64,000 nucleotides of DNA from DATIKM01 sp035477595 (GCA_035477595.1 DATIKM010000108.1:1-64000), one strand, 5' to 3'; shown: positions 42,221 to 52,108, counted from the first letter of the stretch. The notes: generated by a model from the letters alone, not told the origin. Made by a program: numbers and translations.

Positions 42221-44134
42221 TCAGGGCAACTCGGGCGGGCTGCATCGCGAACGCCGCTCGCCGATGGCTCGGTCGCAGGCCCCGCAGAAGGTGCAGGGGC
42301 CCGTGTGACAGTCGCCCGTGGGAGTGCCGGCGACCGCGCGCTTGGCCTCGGCGCGCAGGTAGCCCTTCGAGACGCCGGCATCGATGTGGTCCCACGGGAG
42401 GGGCTCGCCGAGGTCGCGCGGCCGGTTGGCGACGAAGTGCGGGTCGACGCCCGCCTCCTCGCACGCCGTCAGCCAGCGGTCGTAGCGGAAGTGCTCCTCC
42501 CACGCCTCGAGCACCCCGCCGGCGCGCCACACACGCTCAATGACCTCCGCCACGCGCCGGTCGCCGCGCGACAGGACGGCTTCCACATGAGTCTGGCGCG
42601 CGTCGTGACGGCGGATCTCGACTGCACGGTCGCCCACACGCTCTCTGAGCAGGCGTTGCTTGCGATCCACTTCCTCCACGCTGTCCTGCCCGGCCCACTG
42701 GAAGGGCGTGTGCGCCTTGGGCACGAGCGTCGAGACGCCCACGCCCACCGCCACGCCGCGGACGCCCATGCGCCGGCCCAGTCGCGCGACCCGCGTGGCC
42801 AGGTCTGCGATGGCGGCGACGTCCTCGTCGGTCTCGGTGGGCAGGGAGATCATGAAGTACAGCTTCACGCGCCGCCACCCGCTCGCGAATGCCGACTCCA
42901 CTGCGCCGAGCAGCGCCTCCTCGGTCACACTCTTGTTGATGGCGTCGCGCAGGCGCTGCGTGCCTGCCTCGGGAGCAAAGGTGAGTCCGCTCTTGCGCAC
43001 CCTCTGGATCTGCTCGGCGAGCCGGACGCAGTCCCGGTCCGCGCGAAGCGAGGGGAGCGATACGCCTATGCGCCGATCCCCATAGCGATGTACGAGGTGC
43101 GACACGAGCGTCTCGACCTGGCTGTGGTCGGAGGTGGAGAGCGACACGAGCGAGATCTCCTCGTGGCCCGTGCCACGGACCTGTTGCTCGCTTAGCTCTA
43201 GCAGGCGCTCAGGCGACTTCTCGCGGACCGGGCGCGTGATCATCCCTGCCTGGCAGAAGCGGCACCCGCGCGTGCACCCTCGCATCACCTCCAGCGAGAT
43301 CCGGTCGTGAACCGTCTCAGTGAAGGGCACAACCGGCGAGGTGGGGTAGGGCAGCGCGTCCACATCCGCGATCCAGCGCCGCACGATGACCGCCGGCAGG
43401 CCTGGCTCGACCGGGTGCGTTGCGGCTAGCGGCCTGCGGTCCGCCTCCGCGAAGCGCGCGTCCGCCGGGGTGTACATTGGATCCGTGGCGTTGGCGTACC
43501 TGGGCGCGTAGAACCGCGGCACGTAGACGCCCGGTATGTGCGCAAGGCGGCGCAGGAGGTCGGCGCGCGGCGACTCCCGGTGGGCCTTCACCGTCTCCAC
43601 GATCTCGATCAGCGCCTCTTCGCCCTCGCCGATCACGAAGGCGTCGATGAACGGCGCCATCGGCTCCGGGTTCATGGCGCCGTGCCCTCCGGCTATGACG
43701 AGCGGCCACCGACCCGCGTCGCGATCGGCCGCGCGCACGGGCATCTGCGCCAGGTCCAGCATGTTCAACACGGTCGGGTAGCCGAGCTCGAATGCGAGGG
43801 AGAAGCCGAGGAGGTCGTAGTCACGAACCGGCGTTCGCGTCTCGAGCGTGGTGAGCGGCAGCCCGCGAGCGCGCATGGCTGCCTCCATGTCCGGCCAGGG
43901 GGCGAACACGCGCTCGGCGACGCAGTCGTCCCGCGTGTTCAGCAGGTGGTAGAGGATCTGGATGGCCAGGTTGCTCATCCCGATCTCGTAGCAGTCGGGG
44001 AAGGCAAGGGCCACACGGACGTCGCACGCAGCGTGGTTCTTCACCACGGCGTTCAGCTCGCCGCCGACGTACCGGGCGGGCTTTATGACGCCGGGCAGTA
44101 TCTCCTCGAGAGCCTCGTCGATCGACCTGCGCAC
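42221..44134 (-). CDS. B12-binding radical SAM protein, TIGR03960 type
   Basis: Seen: an opening VIKPARYVGGELNAVVKNH typical of the TIGR03960 group, a cobalamin-binding-like region (DLLGFSLAFELGYPTVLNML, VIAGGHGAMNPEP), the radical SAM cluster CTRGCRFCQAG, and a C-terminal Cys cluster CHTGPCTFCGAC. Length 637. The GTG at 44134 is chosen because AGGGG lies 8 bases before it; the frame is open further upstream but without family similarity. In many bacteria this gene is followed by a DUF2344 partner and then RNase G and ribosomal protein L21. None of these is here, so the gene is separated from its usual cluster. Confidence 0.88.
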   Translation of the reverse strand: MRRSIDEALEEILPGVIKPARYVGGELNAVVKNHAACDVRVALAFPDCYEIGMSNLAIQILYHLLNTRDDCVAERVFAPWPDMEAAMRARGLPLTTLETRTPVRDYDLLGFSLAFELGYPTVLNMLDLAQMPVRAADRDAGRWPLVIAGGHGAMNPEPMAPFIDAFVIGEGEEALIEIVETVKAHRESPRADLLRRLAHIPGVYVPRFYAPRYANATDPMYTPADARFAEADRRPLAATHPVEPGLPAVIVRRWIADVDALPYPTSPVVPFTETVHDRISLEVMRGCTRGCRFCQAGMITRPVREKSPERLLELSEQQVRGTGHEEISLVSLSTSDHSQVETLVSHLVHRYGDRRIGVSLPSLRADRDCVRLAEQIQRVRKSGLTFAPEAGTQRLRDAINKSVTEEALLGAVESAFASGWRRVKLYFMISLPTETDEDVAAIADLATRVARLGRRMGVRGVAVGVGVSTLVPKAHTPFQWAGQDSVEEVDRKQRLLRERVGDRAVEIRRHDARQTHVEAVLSRGDRRVAEVIERVWRAGGVLEAWEEHFRYDRWLTACEEAGVDPHFVANRPRDLGEPLPWDHIDAGVSKGYLRAEAKRAVAGTPTGDCHTGPCTFCGACDRAIGERRSRCSPPELP

Positions 44135-44678
44135 CTGCCGCACCCCTGGAACGGTTAGCCTGACGAATGGTGTCAGTATGCCACACCAGGGCGACCCGCC
44201 GGTCCCGGGGTCGGATTCCGGCGGGCTCGCGGCGAAATGGCCAGCGGAGCGTCGCCGAGAAGCAGGGAGTCGATGCGGTGCGTGCGCCTGTGCGCATCGC
44301 GTGGGCGCCGGCACTCAGGCCGGACGCCGGTGAGGAACGCCGGCTGCCGGTCCGGCCCGGGTAACTGATCGACCTCGGTGAGACGAAGCATGGCTTCCAG
44401 CCGCTCGTCCGCTGAGGATGCGCGTGCTGCGACGACGCAGGGCGACGCGGCGCTAGCGGCGCGGAGGCAGGGCGCGAGGGCAACGCGGCCGCAGCGGTTC
44501 CTCCGAATGGCGGTTGGCGATCTGGTCGCCTGTCGCGGTGCTACAATGCGTGGCGCATGCCCGGAGGTGCGCCGCGTTCAGCGCTGTTCGCCACCGAGGC
44601 GCAGAGCCAATGACGGGTTGGTCGGAGTTGTAGGGCGCCTCGCTCTTCGACCGGCCGCACCGTGCAGGGTCACACTCC
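44135..44678. other. Intergenic between divergent radical SAM and DUF6671-like genes
   Basis: 544 bases without a recognisable protein. It contains an extended -10 promoter, TGC-TACAAT (TACAAT at 44542-44547, plus strand), with no clear -35 at the normal distance, suitable for the DUF6671-like gene (start near 44554, leader about 125 bases). A TGGTGT/ACACCA inverted repeat around 44166-44188 lies just upstream of the radical SAM start and might be an operator. Confidence 0.45.
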
Positions 44679-45596
44679 ATGCCGATCTCCAAGCCCGGGA
44701 GCGCTCCGTGCCGTGCGCAGCCCGATCCGAGCGGCGGCGACCGGTTCTGCCTGGCCGGCGAGGTGGCCGTGATCGCCACCATGCATGGCAAGGAGCGCGT
44801 GATCGCCCCTGTACTCTCGGGGTCGCTCGGCCTTGATTGCCTCGTGCCGCCGGCCTTCGACACCGACAGGTTCGGGACTTTCACCCGCGAGATCGAACGG
44901 GCAGGCTCGCCTCTGGACGCCGTGCGCGCCAAGGCTGCTGCAGCCTTCGAGCGTGTTCCGCACGCACGTGTGGCCGTTGCGAGCGAAGGGAGCTTCGGTC
45001 CGCACCCGGAGATACCGTTCGCTCCGCTCGGGCGGGAGGTAGTGCTGCTCGTCGACCGACACACGGGGCTGGAGGTTGTGGGGCGGGACGCGACCATGGA
45101 CACGAACTTCGCCCATTGCATCGTTGACGGGCCTCAAGCGGCCTTCGCGTTTGCCGAGCGCGTCCATTTCCCCGGGCATGGGCTGATTGTGATGGGATGC
45201 CGCGGCGACCGGCCGGACCCGCACGTTGCGCTGCAGAAGGGCATCGCGGCTGCCGACGCTCTCGAGCGCGCCGTCCGTGAGGCCGTTGCCCTCTGCGGCG
45301 GGGCGTTTGTGGCAACCGACATGCGCGCCCACTTCAGCCCGACCAGAATGCAGGCCATCGAGCGCGCCACCCTCGATCTCGTGCGTCGGTATGGCAGCCG
45401 CTGCCCCGTCTGCTCATGCCCTGGGTTCGACGTCACCGCGCGCGTGCCCGGCCTGCCCTGCGCATGGTGCGGCGAGCCAACCCAGGTGACCAGGGCAGAG
45501 GTGCTGAGCTGCGCGGCATGCGGGCACCGCAGCGAGCGGTCCGTGGGTGACGGGGCCCTGGTCGATCCAGGCATGTGCGACCACTGCAATCCGTGA
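44679..45596 (+). CDS. DUF6671-like protein with C-terminal zinc-ribbon cysteines
   Basis: A 305-residue protein. Seen: IATMHGKERVIAPVL, DTDRFGTFTREIERAGSPLD and VAVASEGSFGPHPEIPFAPL, the conserved blocks I associate with DUF6671, a family of unknown function. The last 70 residues carry four Cys pairs (CPVCSC, CAWC, CAACGH, CDHC) that could hold two zinc ions. ATG at 44679. It ends eight bases before the convergent zinc-ribbon membrane protein. No enzymatic motif is recognisable. Confidence 0.78.
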   Translation: MPISKPGSAPCRAQPDPSGGDRFCLAGEVAVIATMHGKERVIAPVLSGSLGLDCLVPPAFDTDRFGTFTREIERAGSPLDAVRAKAAAAFERVPHARVAVASEGSFGPHPEIPFAPLGREVVLLVDRHTGLEVVGRDATMDTNFAHCIVDGPQAAFAFAERVHFPGHGLIVMGCRGDRPDPHVALQKGIAAADALERAVREAVALCGGAFVATDMRAHFSPTRMQAIERATLDLVRRYGSRCPVCSCPGFDVTARVPGLPCAWCGEPTQVTRAEVLSCAACGHRSERSVGDGALVDPGMCDHCNP

Positions 45597-45604
45597 TGCC
45601 GCCG

Positions 45605-46300
45605 CTACAGGAGTGACTTCGCCCAGGGCCCGACGGCCTTAAGCCCGGTCGCGACCATGCCCGCGCCGTAGAAGATGCCGATGGCGAACTGGCCCACGGC
45701 GACGAGCCCCGCCGCGAACTGCGCGAGCGCCAGGGGGGCGGCGATGAACTGCCCGAACCCGCCCACCAGCCCCACGCCGAACTGCGCGATGGTGATGCCG
45801 CCGATGGCGAACTGGCCGATAGCGATGACGCCCTTGGCCACGCGCAGGCGGCCCTGCTCGTCGCGGCCGAAGGCCACGTGCACGAGGGGCCACTTGCCGA
45901 GGTGGGCCTTCGACTTCCACTCGTAGCCCCAGCCAGACCACTTCGCCCGTGCCGGAAACTGCGCGCCGCAGTGTGGGCAGAAGGCTGCCGCCCTGCTGAT
46001 CTCGCGCCGGCAGACGCGGCACGGCGTGAGAGCCTCGGCTGCCGCGCTGTGACCGTCATGCGCTGCGGCCGCAGCAGATGCCGCGTGACGCTCCGGAGGG
46101 CCGAGGCGCTCGACGACCTCGCGCATAGAAGCGGCATCGTCCGGGCGCAGGTGCGCAACGCCGACCTCCAGCTCGATCAGTGCGGCGACCCGGTCGACAA
46201 TGGCCTGGCGCTCCGGCAGCGCGAGATGGGCGGCGGACTGGCGGACCCGATCCAGGTACTCCTCCGCGATCTGTCGGGCCATGCCTTGCAGCGCTAGCAT
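45605..46300 (-). CDS. Zinc-ribbon protein with HAAS-like N-terminus and glycine-rich repeat tail
   Basis: Three parts are visible in 231 residues: an N-terminal helical HAAS-like domain (about 5-75, IAEEYLDRVRQSAAHLALPE), a zinc ribbon CRVCRREISRAAAFCPHCGA at about 93-112, and from about 150 a hydrophobic tail of near repeats (VIAIGQFAIGGI, IAQFGVGLVGG, LAQFAAGLVAVGQFAIG). The tail probably packs in the membrane or forms a small repeat solenoid. HAAS domains are often linked to PadR-type regulators, but none is adjacent. ATG at 46300 is the likely start; 46282 is possible. Function unknown. Confidence 0.78.
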   Translation of the reverse strand: MLALQGMARQIAEEYLDRVRQSAAHLALPERQAIVDRVAALIELEVGVAHLRPDDAASMREVVERLGPPERHAASAAAAAHDGHSAAAEALTPCRVCRREISRAAAFCPHCGAQFPARAKWSGWGYEWKSKAHLGKWPLVHVAFGRDEQGRLRVAKGVIAIGQFAIGGITIAQFGVGLVGGFGQFIAAPLALAQFAAGLVAVGQFAIGIFYGAGMVATGLKAVGPWAKSLL

Positions 46301-46429
46301 CTTCGGGGCGGGCTCCTTCCAGGGCGCGCGCCGGCGCCCGTGTGGCACTACGGCCGCAGGCCCGCTCGGGTTGCGCTGCCGGCCCGCGCCCGACGCGACT
46401 GCGGGCCGGGGCGCGTCCCCCGCGCCTCC

Positions 46430-49400
46430 CTACACGGCCTCGATCAGCAGCGAGCGCACCTGCCAGGGCCGGAAGTTGAGGCGCACTGCGTCGCCCGCGA
46501 GCGGCATCGGCCCGATCCGATCCTCGGTAACGCTGACCTCGGTCACCGTCGCACCGGCAGGTAGGCCCGACACCACCGCTTGCCCCGCGCGGCCATGCGA
46601 CTCGTAGAGCCGCATGACGACCCCCGAGCCCGAGCGGGCGCGCTTGAGGCACGAGACCATCACGTTGCTCGCGCCGGAGACGAGGGGCGCCGGCGGCGCC
46701 TGTCCCGCTGCGGCGCGGGCTGCCACGCGCGCCAGGAGCGGCTGGTTGAACACAAGCCCGCCCTGCACGACCCCTGCCTCTCGCCAGGAGCCGGCATGCG
46801 GCAGCAGCGCGTAGCGGATCTGGTGGCGCCCCTTGTCCGAGACGGCGTCCGGGTCGTAGGCTGAGCGCAGGAGCGTGAGACGCAGCCGACAGCCGAGCGC
46901 ATCGCAGCCGTACTTGCTATCATTGAGGACGGCGATGCCGGCGTCGTCGCCGCCTACGTCGGCCCAGCGGAGCGCGGGGACCTCCTGACCGTCGGCGGCC
47001 CGTCGGACGGCGGCGAACGGCGTCTCGAACCAGGCCTCGGTTTCCAGGAGACTGGCCGTGAAAGAGGCCTTCAGGCCCGGCACGCCACTCTCCGGGGAGC
47101 CGACCTCCTGCCAGTCCGCATCGAGCTCGAAGTCGATGCGGTCTAGGTCGCGGTAGAACGCGATGCGTTGCACCAGTCGCGAGGAGCGCACGGTGTGGCG
47201 CACCTGCAGCACGCAGCGGGCCGGGCCGGTCTCGATGACGCTCGTCCTGGCCCCCGAAATCAGGCTGTGCTCCGTGTGCACCTCGTGTAGCTGCCACGCC
47301 GACATCCCGTGTGGGCGCTCATCGGTGATCTGCAGCACGTTGAGCGCCAGCTCGGGACGGGCCGTGTCCACGTAGTCGCTGGCGCGACGCATGCCGAATG
47401 CGACGAGCTCGCGACCGGTTCGCAGGTCCTGCAGGCCGACGATGACCCCGCAGTCGCGCCGCACGTAGGCCCGGTACGCCGTCGTCTCGACGCGCAGGTA
47501 GGGGATGTTGTCCGTTATCGCGTCCAGAGCAGGAGCCAGGCGGCCGTCCGCGGGTGAGAAGGAGGGCGCGACCGTCACGCCCGCAGTCTCGCCGCCGGCC
47601 TCGATGCCATAGGACACCGTGCCGAAGGCCGGCACGCGCGCCACGAACCCGAGCCCGCCCTCCACGTACTGAGCGACCGCCGAATGCCCGTGGTCGCCCA
47701 CCACGCGCACCGGGCCCTGGCCGGTGAGCCCGGGCGCAACGACCCAGTCGATCGCTTCGAAGCCATGCGGGTTGGTGACCGCGACGCGGCCCGGCGCAAT
47801 GCCGGCCTGCAGGACCTGCAGCGCCGCCTCCGTCGCCGAGCGCGCGAAGTCGCGGGCGCCCTCGAAGTCCTCCCGGTTCTTGGTGTAGACCTCGTGGATG
47901 GCTGACCCGTCCAAGATGTCGTGGAACTGGTTGAAGAGCACGGCGCGCCAGGCCTCGCCGAGCTCCTCCGAGCGGTCGACGCCGGCCAGCGCGGTCAGCG
48001 TGTCGGCGGTGCAGAGCAGGTTCTCGCCGTGCCGGTTGTAGAGCTTGGTGTCGGCGTGGGTGGTGTAGCACCCCTCGAAGATGGTGCTCGACTCGCCTCG
48101 GTGCTCGGGCAGCGCGACGCCGCTCTCGATGAGGGCGCGGCCGAAGGCGCGCAGGGTGCTGCAGGTCGCCGAGGGTAGGCCGGAGGTCGCCTGGAAGCGG
48201 CGGAAGGCCTCCAGGTTCTGGCGCGATGGGCCCCCACCGTGGTCGCCGATCCCGTGGAAGTGCAGCGCCACCGGGTGGCCCCACCGGTGCGCGCGGATGG
48301 CGGCTTGGGCCAGGTCGCGTGCATGAATCTCGCCGTTGTATGAGGGCGTCGAGATCGCCAGCAGACGCGACCCATCCTGGCCCTGCCACCAGTAGGCAGG
48401 CCACTGGTCCTCGCGGCCGGGGTTCGCTCGATGGTGGTAGTAGAACCGAGCCCCGGCCGATACCGCGAGCTGTGGCAGGTTGCCCGCGTGCCCGAATGTG
48501 TCGGGGGAGTGGAGCACGTCCGGCGCATAGCCGAGCGCATCGCGCGTGTAGACCACACCCTCGAGGAGCTGCCGGACCAGTCCTTCGCCGGAGGCCATGT
48601 TCACGTCGCCCTCGACCCAGGTCATCGAGATCGGCTCCCAGCGCCCGTCGTCGATGTGTTGGAGCACGCGCCCGTACAGGTCCGGTGCGGTGTGGCGCAC
48701 GACCTCGTAGGTCGCGGGCTGGCTGTGCGAGAAGGTGAGCTCGGGGAACTCGTCCATCAGCGCGAGGACGCTGCGCACGTCGCGCTGAATCACCTCCACG
48801 GTGTCCGGCCAGGTCCACAGCCAGTTCATGTCGATGTGGCTGTGGCCCACCAGATGCACCTTGATGGCCGCCGCCTTCACAGCCAGGGGGTCCAGCGCAG
48901 CGCCAACTGCCGCCGCAACCTCGGCCAGGCGGGCGGCGTCCTCCGGCAGCGGGTCGGGCACGGCGGCCGCCGCGGCGCGCACCGCGGCACGCTCCTCCGC
49001 GGTCGCCGCGAGTGCCTCCGACAGCGCGAGCCGCGCCCAAGCTACGTCGATCAGCTCATACCGAGAGCGGAGCCCAGGCGTCGTAAGGCGCATCTGGAAC
49101 CACGTAGTCGTCTGGTTGTCCGGCACGCACAGCGTGACCCGCACTGGACCGTTCGCGCCCTCCCGGAGCGCGGGTGACAGCGCGATCAGCGCGGGCCCGG
49201 CAGCCACGGGCACGCCGCCGGCGCAAAACACTTCCTTCCCGCCTACGGAGATGTCGGTCCCGTAGAGGCTGAAGAGCACTGCCTCCAGCGTGTCCCCCGC
49301 CAGCGGCACACCGGCGACCGACGCGGGCACCTCGACATCCGACTCGAGGACGAGGTTGACGCCAGGCTCGAGCGTGAGACCGTGGAAGGCGCCACTCCCG

Positions 49401-49525
49401 CTGAGCTCTAGAGCGTCCGGGCCCGCGCCGGCAACCTTCCGCCATCGGGTCGTGGGGAAGCCCGTCCAAGCCGCGTCAGCTGCGTCTCGTAACCTGCTGA
49501 GTACGGCCTGAGTGTCGATTGACAT
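46430..49525 (-). CDS. Alpha-mannosidase, glycoside hydrolase family 38
   Basis: Removes alpha-mannose residues with retention, using one zinc ion. Seen: an N-terminal beta domain, the GH38 start VHLVGHSHIDMNWLWTW with zinc ligands H228 and D230-232 region, the nucleophile in VLHSPDTFGHAGNLPQL (D342), FHGIGDHGGGP, the helical bundle with FNQFHDILDGSAI (zinc His), and C-terminal beta domains. Length 1031 is normal for bacterial GH38. No signal peptide, so it probably acts on imported oligosaccharides. The ATG at 49525 has GGAG 7 bases upstream. Confidence 0.95.
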   Translation of the reverse strand: MSIDTQAVLSRLRDAADAAWTGFPTTRWRKVAGAGPDALELSGSGAFHGLTLEPGVNLVLESDVEVPASVAGVPLAGDTLEAVLFSLYGTDISVGGKEVFCAGGVPVAAGPALIALSPALREGANGPVRVTLCVPDNQTTTWFQMRLTTPGLRSRYELIDVAWARLALSEALAATAEERAAVRAAAAAVPDPLPEDAARLAEVAAAVGAALDPLAVKAAAIKVHLVGHSHIDMNWLWTWPDTVEVIQRDVRSVLALMDEFPELTFSHSQPATYEVVRHTAPDLYGRVLQHIDDGRWEPISMTWVEGDVNMASGEGLVRQLLEGVVYTRDALGYAPDVLHSPDTFGHAGNLPQLAVSAGARFYYHHRANPGREDQWPAYWWQGQDGSRLLAISTPSYNGEIHARDLAQAAIRAHRWGHPVALHFHGIGDHGGGPSRQNLEAFRRFQATSGLPSATCSTLRAFGRALIESGVALPEHRGESSTIFEGCYTTHADTKLYNRHGENLLCTADTLTALAGVDRSEELGEAWRAVLFNQFHDILDGSAIHEVYTKNREDFEGARDFARSATEAALQVLQAGIAPGRVAVTNPHGFEAIDWVVAPGLTGQGPVRVVGDHGHSAVAQYVEGGLGFVARVPAFGTVSYGIEAGGETAGVTVAPSFSPADGRLAPALDAITDNIPYLRVETTAYRAYVRRDCGVIVGLQDLRTGRELVAFGMRRASDYVDTARPELALNVLQITDERPHGMSAWQLHEVHTEHSLISGARTSVIETGPARCVLQVRHTVRSSRLVQRIAFYRDLDRIDFELDADWQEVGSPESGVPGLKASFTASLLETEAWFETPFAAVRRAADGQEVPALRWADVGGDDAGIAVLNDSKYGCDALGCRLRLTLLRSAYDPDAVSDKGRHQIRYALLPHAGSWREAGVVQGGLVFNQPLLARVAARAAAGQAPPAPLVSGASNVMVSCLKRARSGSGVVMRLYESHGRAGQAVVSGLPAGATVTEVSVTEDRIGPMPLAGDAVRLNFRPWQVRSLLIEAV

Positions 49526-49771
49526 GCTCGTCTCCGAGGGCGTGATGTCCGGTCGCGGGTGCGGCGTACCGGTTGGGCAGGGCAGGCCACTGGCTCCGTC
49601 CTCGCCGGGTTCCTGCATGCCGATGTGCAAGGCGGCTCGGTGTGGTTAGCGATGGTAAGGCGCCCTCATGGCTGGTCATCGCCCTCGCCGCGCCGTCTGC
49701 GCGGTTCTGCACCTGGCGGGCCAACGGTAGCGGCAAGCGGAGGCGGTTCTGGCGGTCGGGGCCTCCCCTCG

Positions 49772-50725
49772 CTACGCCAGCTTCCGTCGCGCAGGGAGCC
49801 GGTAGGCACGGATGGCGTTGTCGTGGAAGAGCTTGCGCTGGTCCTGCTCCGTCCACCCCGCAACGAGCTCGCGCGCTGCGGTGACCCACTGCCGCAGCGA
49901 CGCACGAAGTGTGCAGACTGGCCAGTCGCTGCCGAATACGAGCCGGTCGCGGCCGAACACCTCCGCGCAGTGCCGCACGATCGGCGCGAGGTCGTCCGCC
50001 GTCCAGCCCTCGCGGGCAGTGGCGACGATCCCACTGATCTTGCAGACGACGTTGGGCCTCCGCGCCACATCCGCCATGTCTCGCCGCCACGGCTCCAGGT
50101 CCGGCGTCTGTACGCCAGGGTTGCCGCAGTGGTTGAGCACGAAGCGCGTGTCAGGGCACAGATCGCACAGCTTCGCCGCATCCGGGATCCCCGACGCCGG
50201 CACGCAGATGTCGAACGCGAGGTCTAGCTCCCCGAGCAGCCGCATCGACCGGACGAACGGCTCCTGCAGGCAGTAGCCGCGGGGCGTGCCCGCGACGTGG
50301 AGCACCTGGCGCACGCCGCGGACGTGGCGGTTGCGCCGAAACCGTCGGATGTAGGCAGCGAAGCCCTCGCTGGCGGGTCGCCCGCCGATCACTGCGCCGA
50401 CCATCGGGTTGCCTGGTAGGCGGCACAGCTCGAGGACCGTCTCGGCCTCGGCGACGTGGTCGCGCGGGTCGACGTCCACCTCCATGTAGACGGTTCGCTC
50501 GATCCCCAGCCCCTCGGCTTCGCGCATGTAACGCTCCATCGTGTGGGGACCCGCCAGCGGACCGGTGGCAGGAAGCCAGGGGGGCCGGATGCGCTCGATG
50601 TCCCACAGATGCTGATGCGTGTCGATGATCGGCACCATGCGCGTCGCCCTCTCTCGCCTGCGCGGTTGCTGCACGGCCATGGCGCCGCCAGCGACTACGG
50701 CTCCCAGCAACTCGCGTCGTGTCAT
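49772..50725 (-). CDS. Amidohydrolase_2 family lactonase-like protein with Tat-type leader
   Basis: Seen: MTRRELLGAVVAGGAMA, a twin-arginine-type signal, then IIDTHQHLWD with metal ligands H37 and H39, FVLNHCGNPG with a ligand His, and LVFGSDWPVCTL with the catalytic Asp. The COG3618 group includes L-fuconolactonase and L-rhamnono-lactonase; which sugar lactone is used here is unknown. Length 317. ATG at 50725. It lies near the GH38 gene on the same strand, which fits sugar breakdown, with 246 bases between them. Confidence 0.87.
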   Translation of the reverse strand: MTRRELLGAVVAGGAMAVQQPRRRERATRMVPIIDTHQHLWDIERIRPPWLPATGPLAGPHTMERYMREAEGLGIERTVYMEVDVDPRDHVAEAETVLELCRLPGNPMVGAVIGGRPASEGFAAYIRRFRRNRHVRGVRQVLHVAGTPRGYCLQEPFVRSMRLLGELDLAFDICVPASGIPDAAKLCDLCPDTRFVLNHCGNPGVQTPDLEPWRRDMADVARRPNVVCKISGIVATAREGWTADDLAPIVRHCAEVFGRDRLVFGSDWPVCTLRASLRQWVTAARELVAGWTEQDQRKLFHDNAIRAYRLPARRKLA

Positions 50726-50889
50726 AGCGGCGTCAGTCACGTCCTGGCTCCTCCCGCATGTCAAGCAGTGACCGGCTCTCGCGAGGAACTCCGGCCTCCG
50801 GCCGCGAACAGGTCGCGCGCCCGGAGGTTCCGCGCCCACTGCGCCCATCCCTCCGCGCCCACCCTGGCGATACGGAGGACGCACGCGCC

Positions 50890-52026
50890 ATGCCGACCGA
50901 TCTGGAGCGGTTCCTGGCCTGCATGCGGTACGAGGCAAGTGACCGCCGCCCGAACCACGAGCTGGGGGTCTGGCCGCAGACCGCGGCGCGCTGGCAGCGC
51001 GAGGCGCCGGACGCCGTCGCAAATCTCGCGTGGCGCTGGTTCCACGGCGAGGACGCGCTCGGGCTCGACCGCCGCGAGTATGTGCCCGTCCACTACGGGT
51101 TCGACCCGCCCTTCGAGCACCAGGTCCTGGAGGAAACGCCCGAGTACGAGGTCTTCCGGGACGGCCTGGGGATCTTACACCGTGCGCTCAAGGAAGGCAC
51201 GGTGAGCGGGGGTCGCATGTCGATGGACCAGTACCTGGACCATCCGCTCAAGACCGCGACGGAGTGGCCCGACATAAGGCGCCGGCTCGCGCCCGCGACG
51301 GCGCGGCGGTACCCCGCCGACCTGGACGCGCGGACCGAGGCGTGGAGGCGGCGCTCGTGCCCTCTGGTACTCGGAGAGAACTGCGCCGCGAACGGCTTCT
51401 ACTGGCGCGCACGGGAGTTCATGGGCACCGAGGGGCTATCGATGGCCTGGTACGATCAGCCCGCGCTTCTCCACGAGGTGATGGAGCACTTCTGCGACTT
51501 CGTCATCGAGACGAGCCGGCCGGTCCTGGAGCGCGTGCAGGTGGATTACTTCGTGCTGAACGAGGACATGGCCATGAAGTCCGGCCCGCTCCTCAGCCCC
51601 GCGACCTACCGGGAGTTCATCCAGCCGCGGCTCCGTCGGATGGTGGAGTTCTTCCGCGCACACGGCTGCCTTCACTTCGCGGTGGACACGGACGGCGACC
51701 CAACGCCTCTCATCCCGCTTATGATGGACGCCGGGGTCGATGTGCTGTGGCCCATCGAGCGGGCCTCGAACGTGGACCCCGTGACGCTCCGGCGCCGCTT
51801 CGGTCGCGATCTGCGGCTCTGGGGCGGCGTCGACAAGCGCGTTCTGCCGCTGGGACCCGAAGCGATCAGGGCGCACCTGCGCGAGTTCATCCCGCTCATA
51901 GAGGAGGGCGGCTTCATCCCCACGGTAGACCACACTGTTCCCCCGGACGTGTCGTGGGACGACTTTCGCCACTACATGGACGCCAAGATGGCCCTGCTCG
52001 CCGGCGAGTTTCACCGGCTCGACTAG
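50890..52026 (+). CDS. Uroporphyrinogen decarboxylase-like (URO-D superfamily) protein
   Basis: A 378-residue barrel protein. Seen: RFLACMRYEASDRRPNHELG at the start, DYFVLNEDMAMKSGPLLSP, FAVDTDGDPTPLIPLMMDAGVDVLWPIERAS and GGVDKRVLPLG, the pattern of URO-D relatives common in Armatimonadota, Planctomycetes and Verrucomicrobia. The N-terminal Arg-rich signature of true HemE is absent, and no other heme genes are nearby, so heme synthesis is unlikely. Such proteins may act as corrinoid methyltransferases. ATG at 50890 with GGAGG 11 bases upstream. Divergent from the lactonase gene. Confidence 0.82.
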   Translation: MPTDLERFLACMRYEASDRRPNHELGVWPQTAARWQREAPDAVANLAWRWFHGEDALGLDRREYVPVHYGFDPPFEHQVLEETPEYEVFRDGLGILHRALKEGTVSGGRMSMDQYLDHPLKTATEWPDIRRRLAPATARRYPADLDARTEAWRRRSCPLVLGENCAANGFYWRAREFMGTEGLSMAWYDQPALLHEVMEHFCDFVIETSRPVLERVQVDYFVLNEDMAMKSGPLLSPATYREFIQPRLRRMVEFFRAHGCLHFAVDTDGDPTPLIPLMMDAGVDVLWPIERASNVDPVTLRRRFGRDLRLWGGVDKRVLPLGPEAIRAHLREFIPLIEEGGFIPTVDHTVPPDVSWDDFRHYMDAKMALLAGEFHRLD

Positions 52027-52045
52027 CTGGTTCTGCCCGGATGCG

Positions 52046-52085
52046 CGGAGGGCCGGCCAGGCACGCTGCCCTCGCCGGCCCTCCG
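52046..52085. terminator. Hairpin between convergent genes
   Basis: A perfect 12-bp stem, CGGAGGGCCGGC (52046-52057) with GCCGGCCCTCCG (52074-52085), 16-base loop, 20 bases after the URO-D-like stop and 23 bases before the stop of the trypsin-fold gene coming from the other side. No T-run. Probably a shared transcript end. Confidence 0.6.
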
Positions 52086-52108
52086 TACATCCGTGTCGCC
52101 CGCTGCGC

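Noticed and set aside
50890..52026. Assignment as the heme enzyme HemE
   Set aside because: The N-terminal substrate-binding signature of true uroporphyrinogen decarboxylase is missing and no heme genes are nearby.
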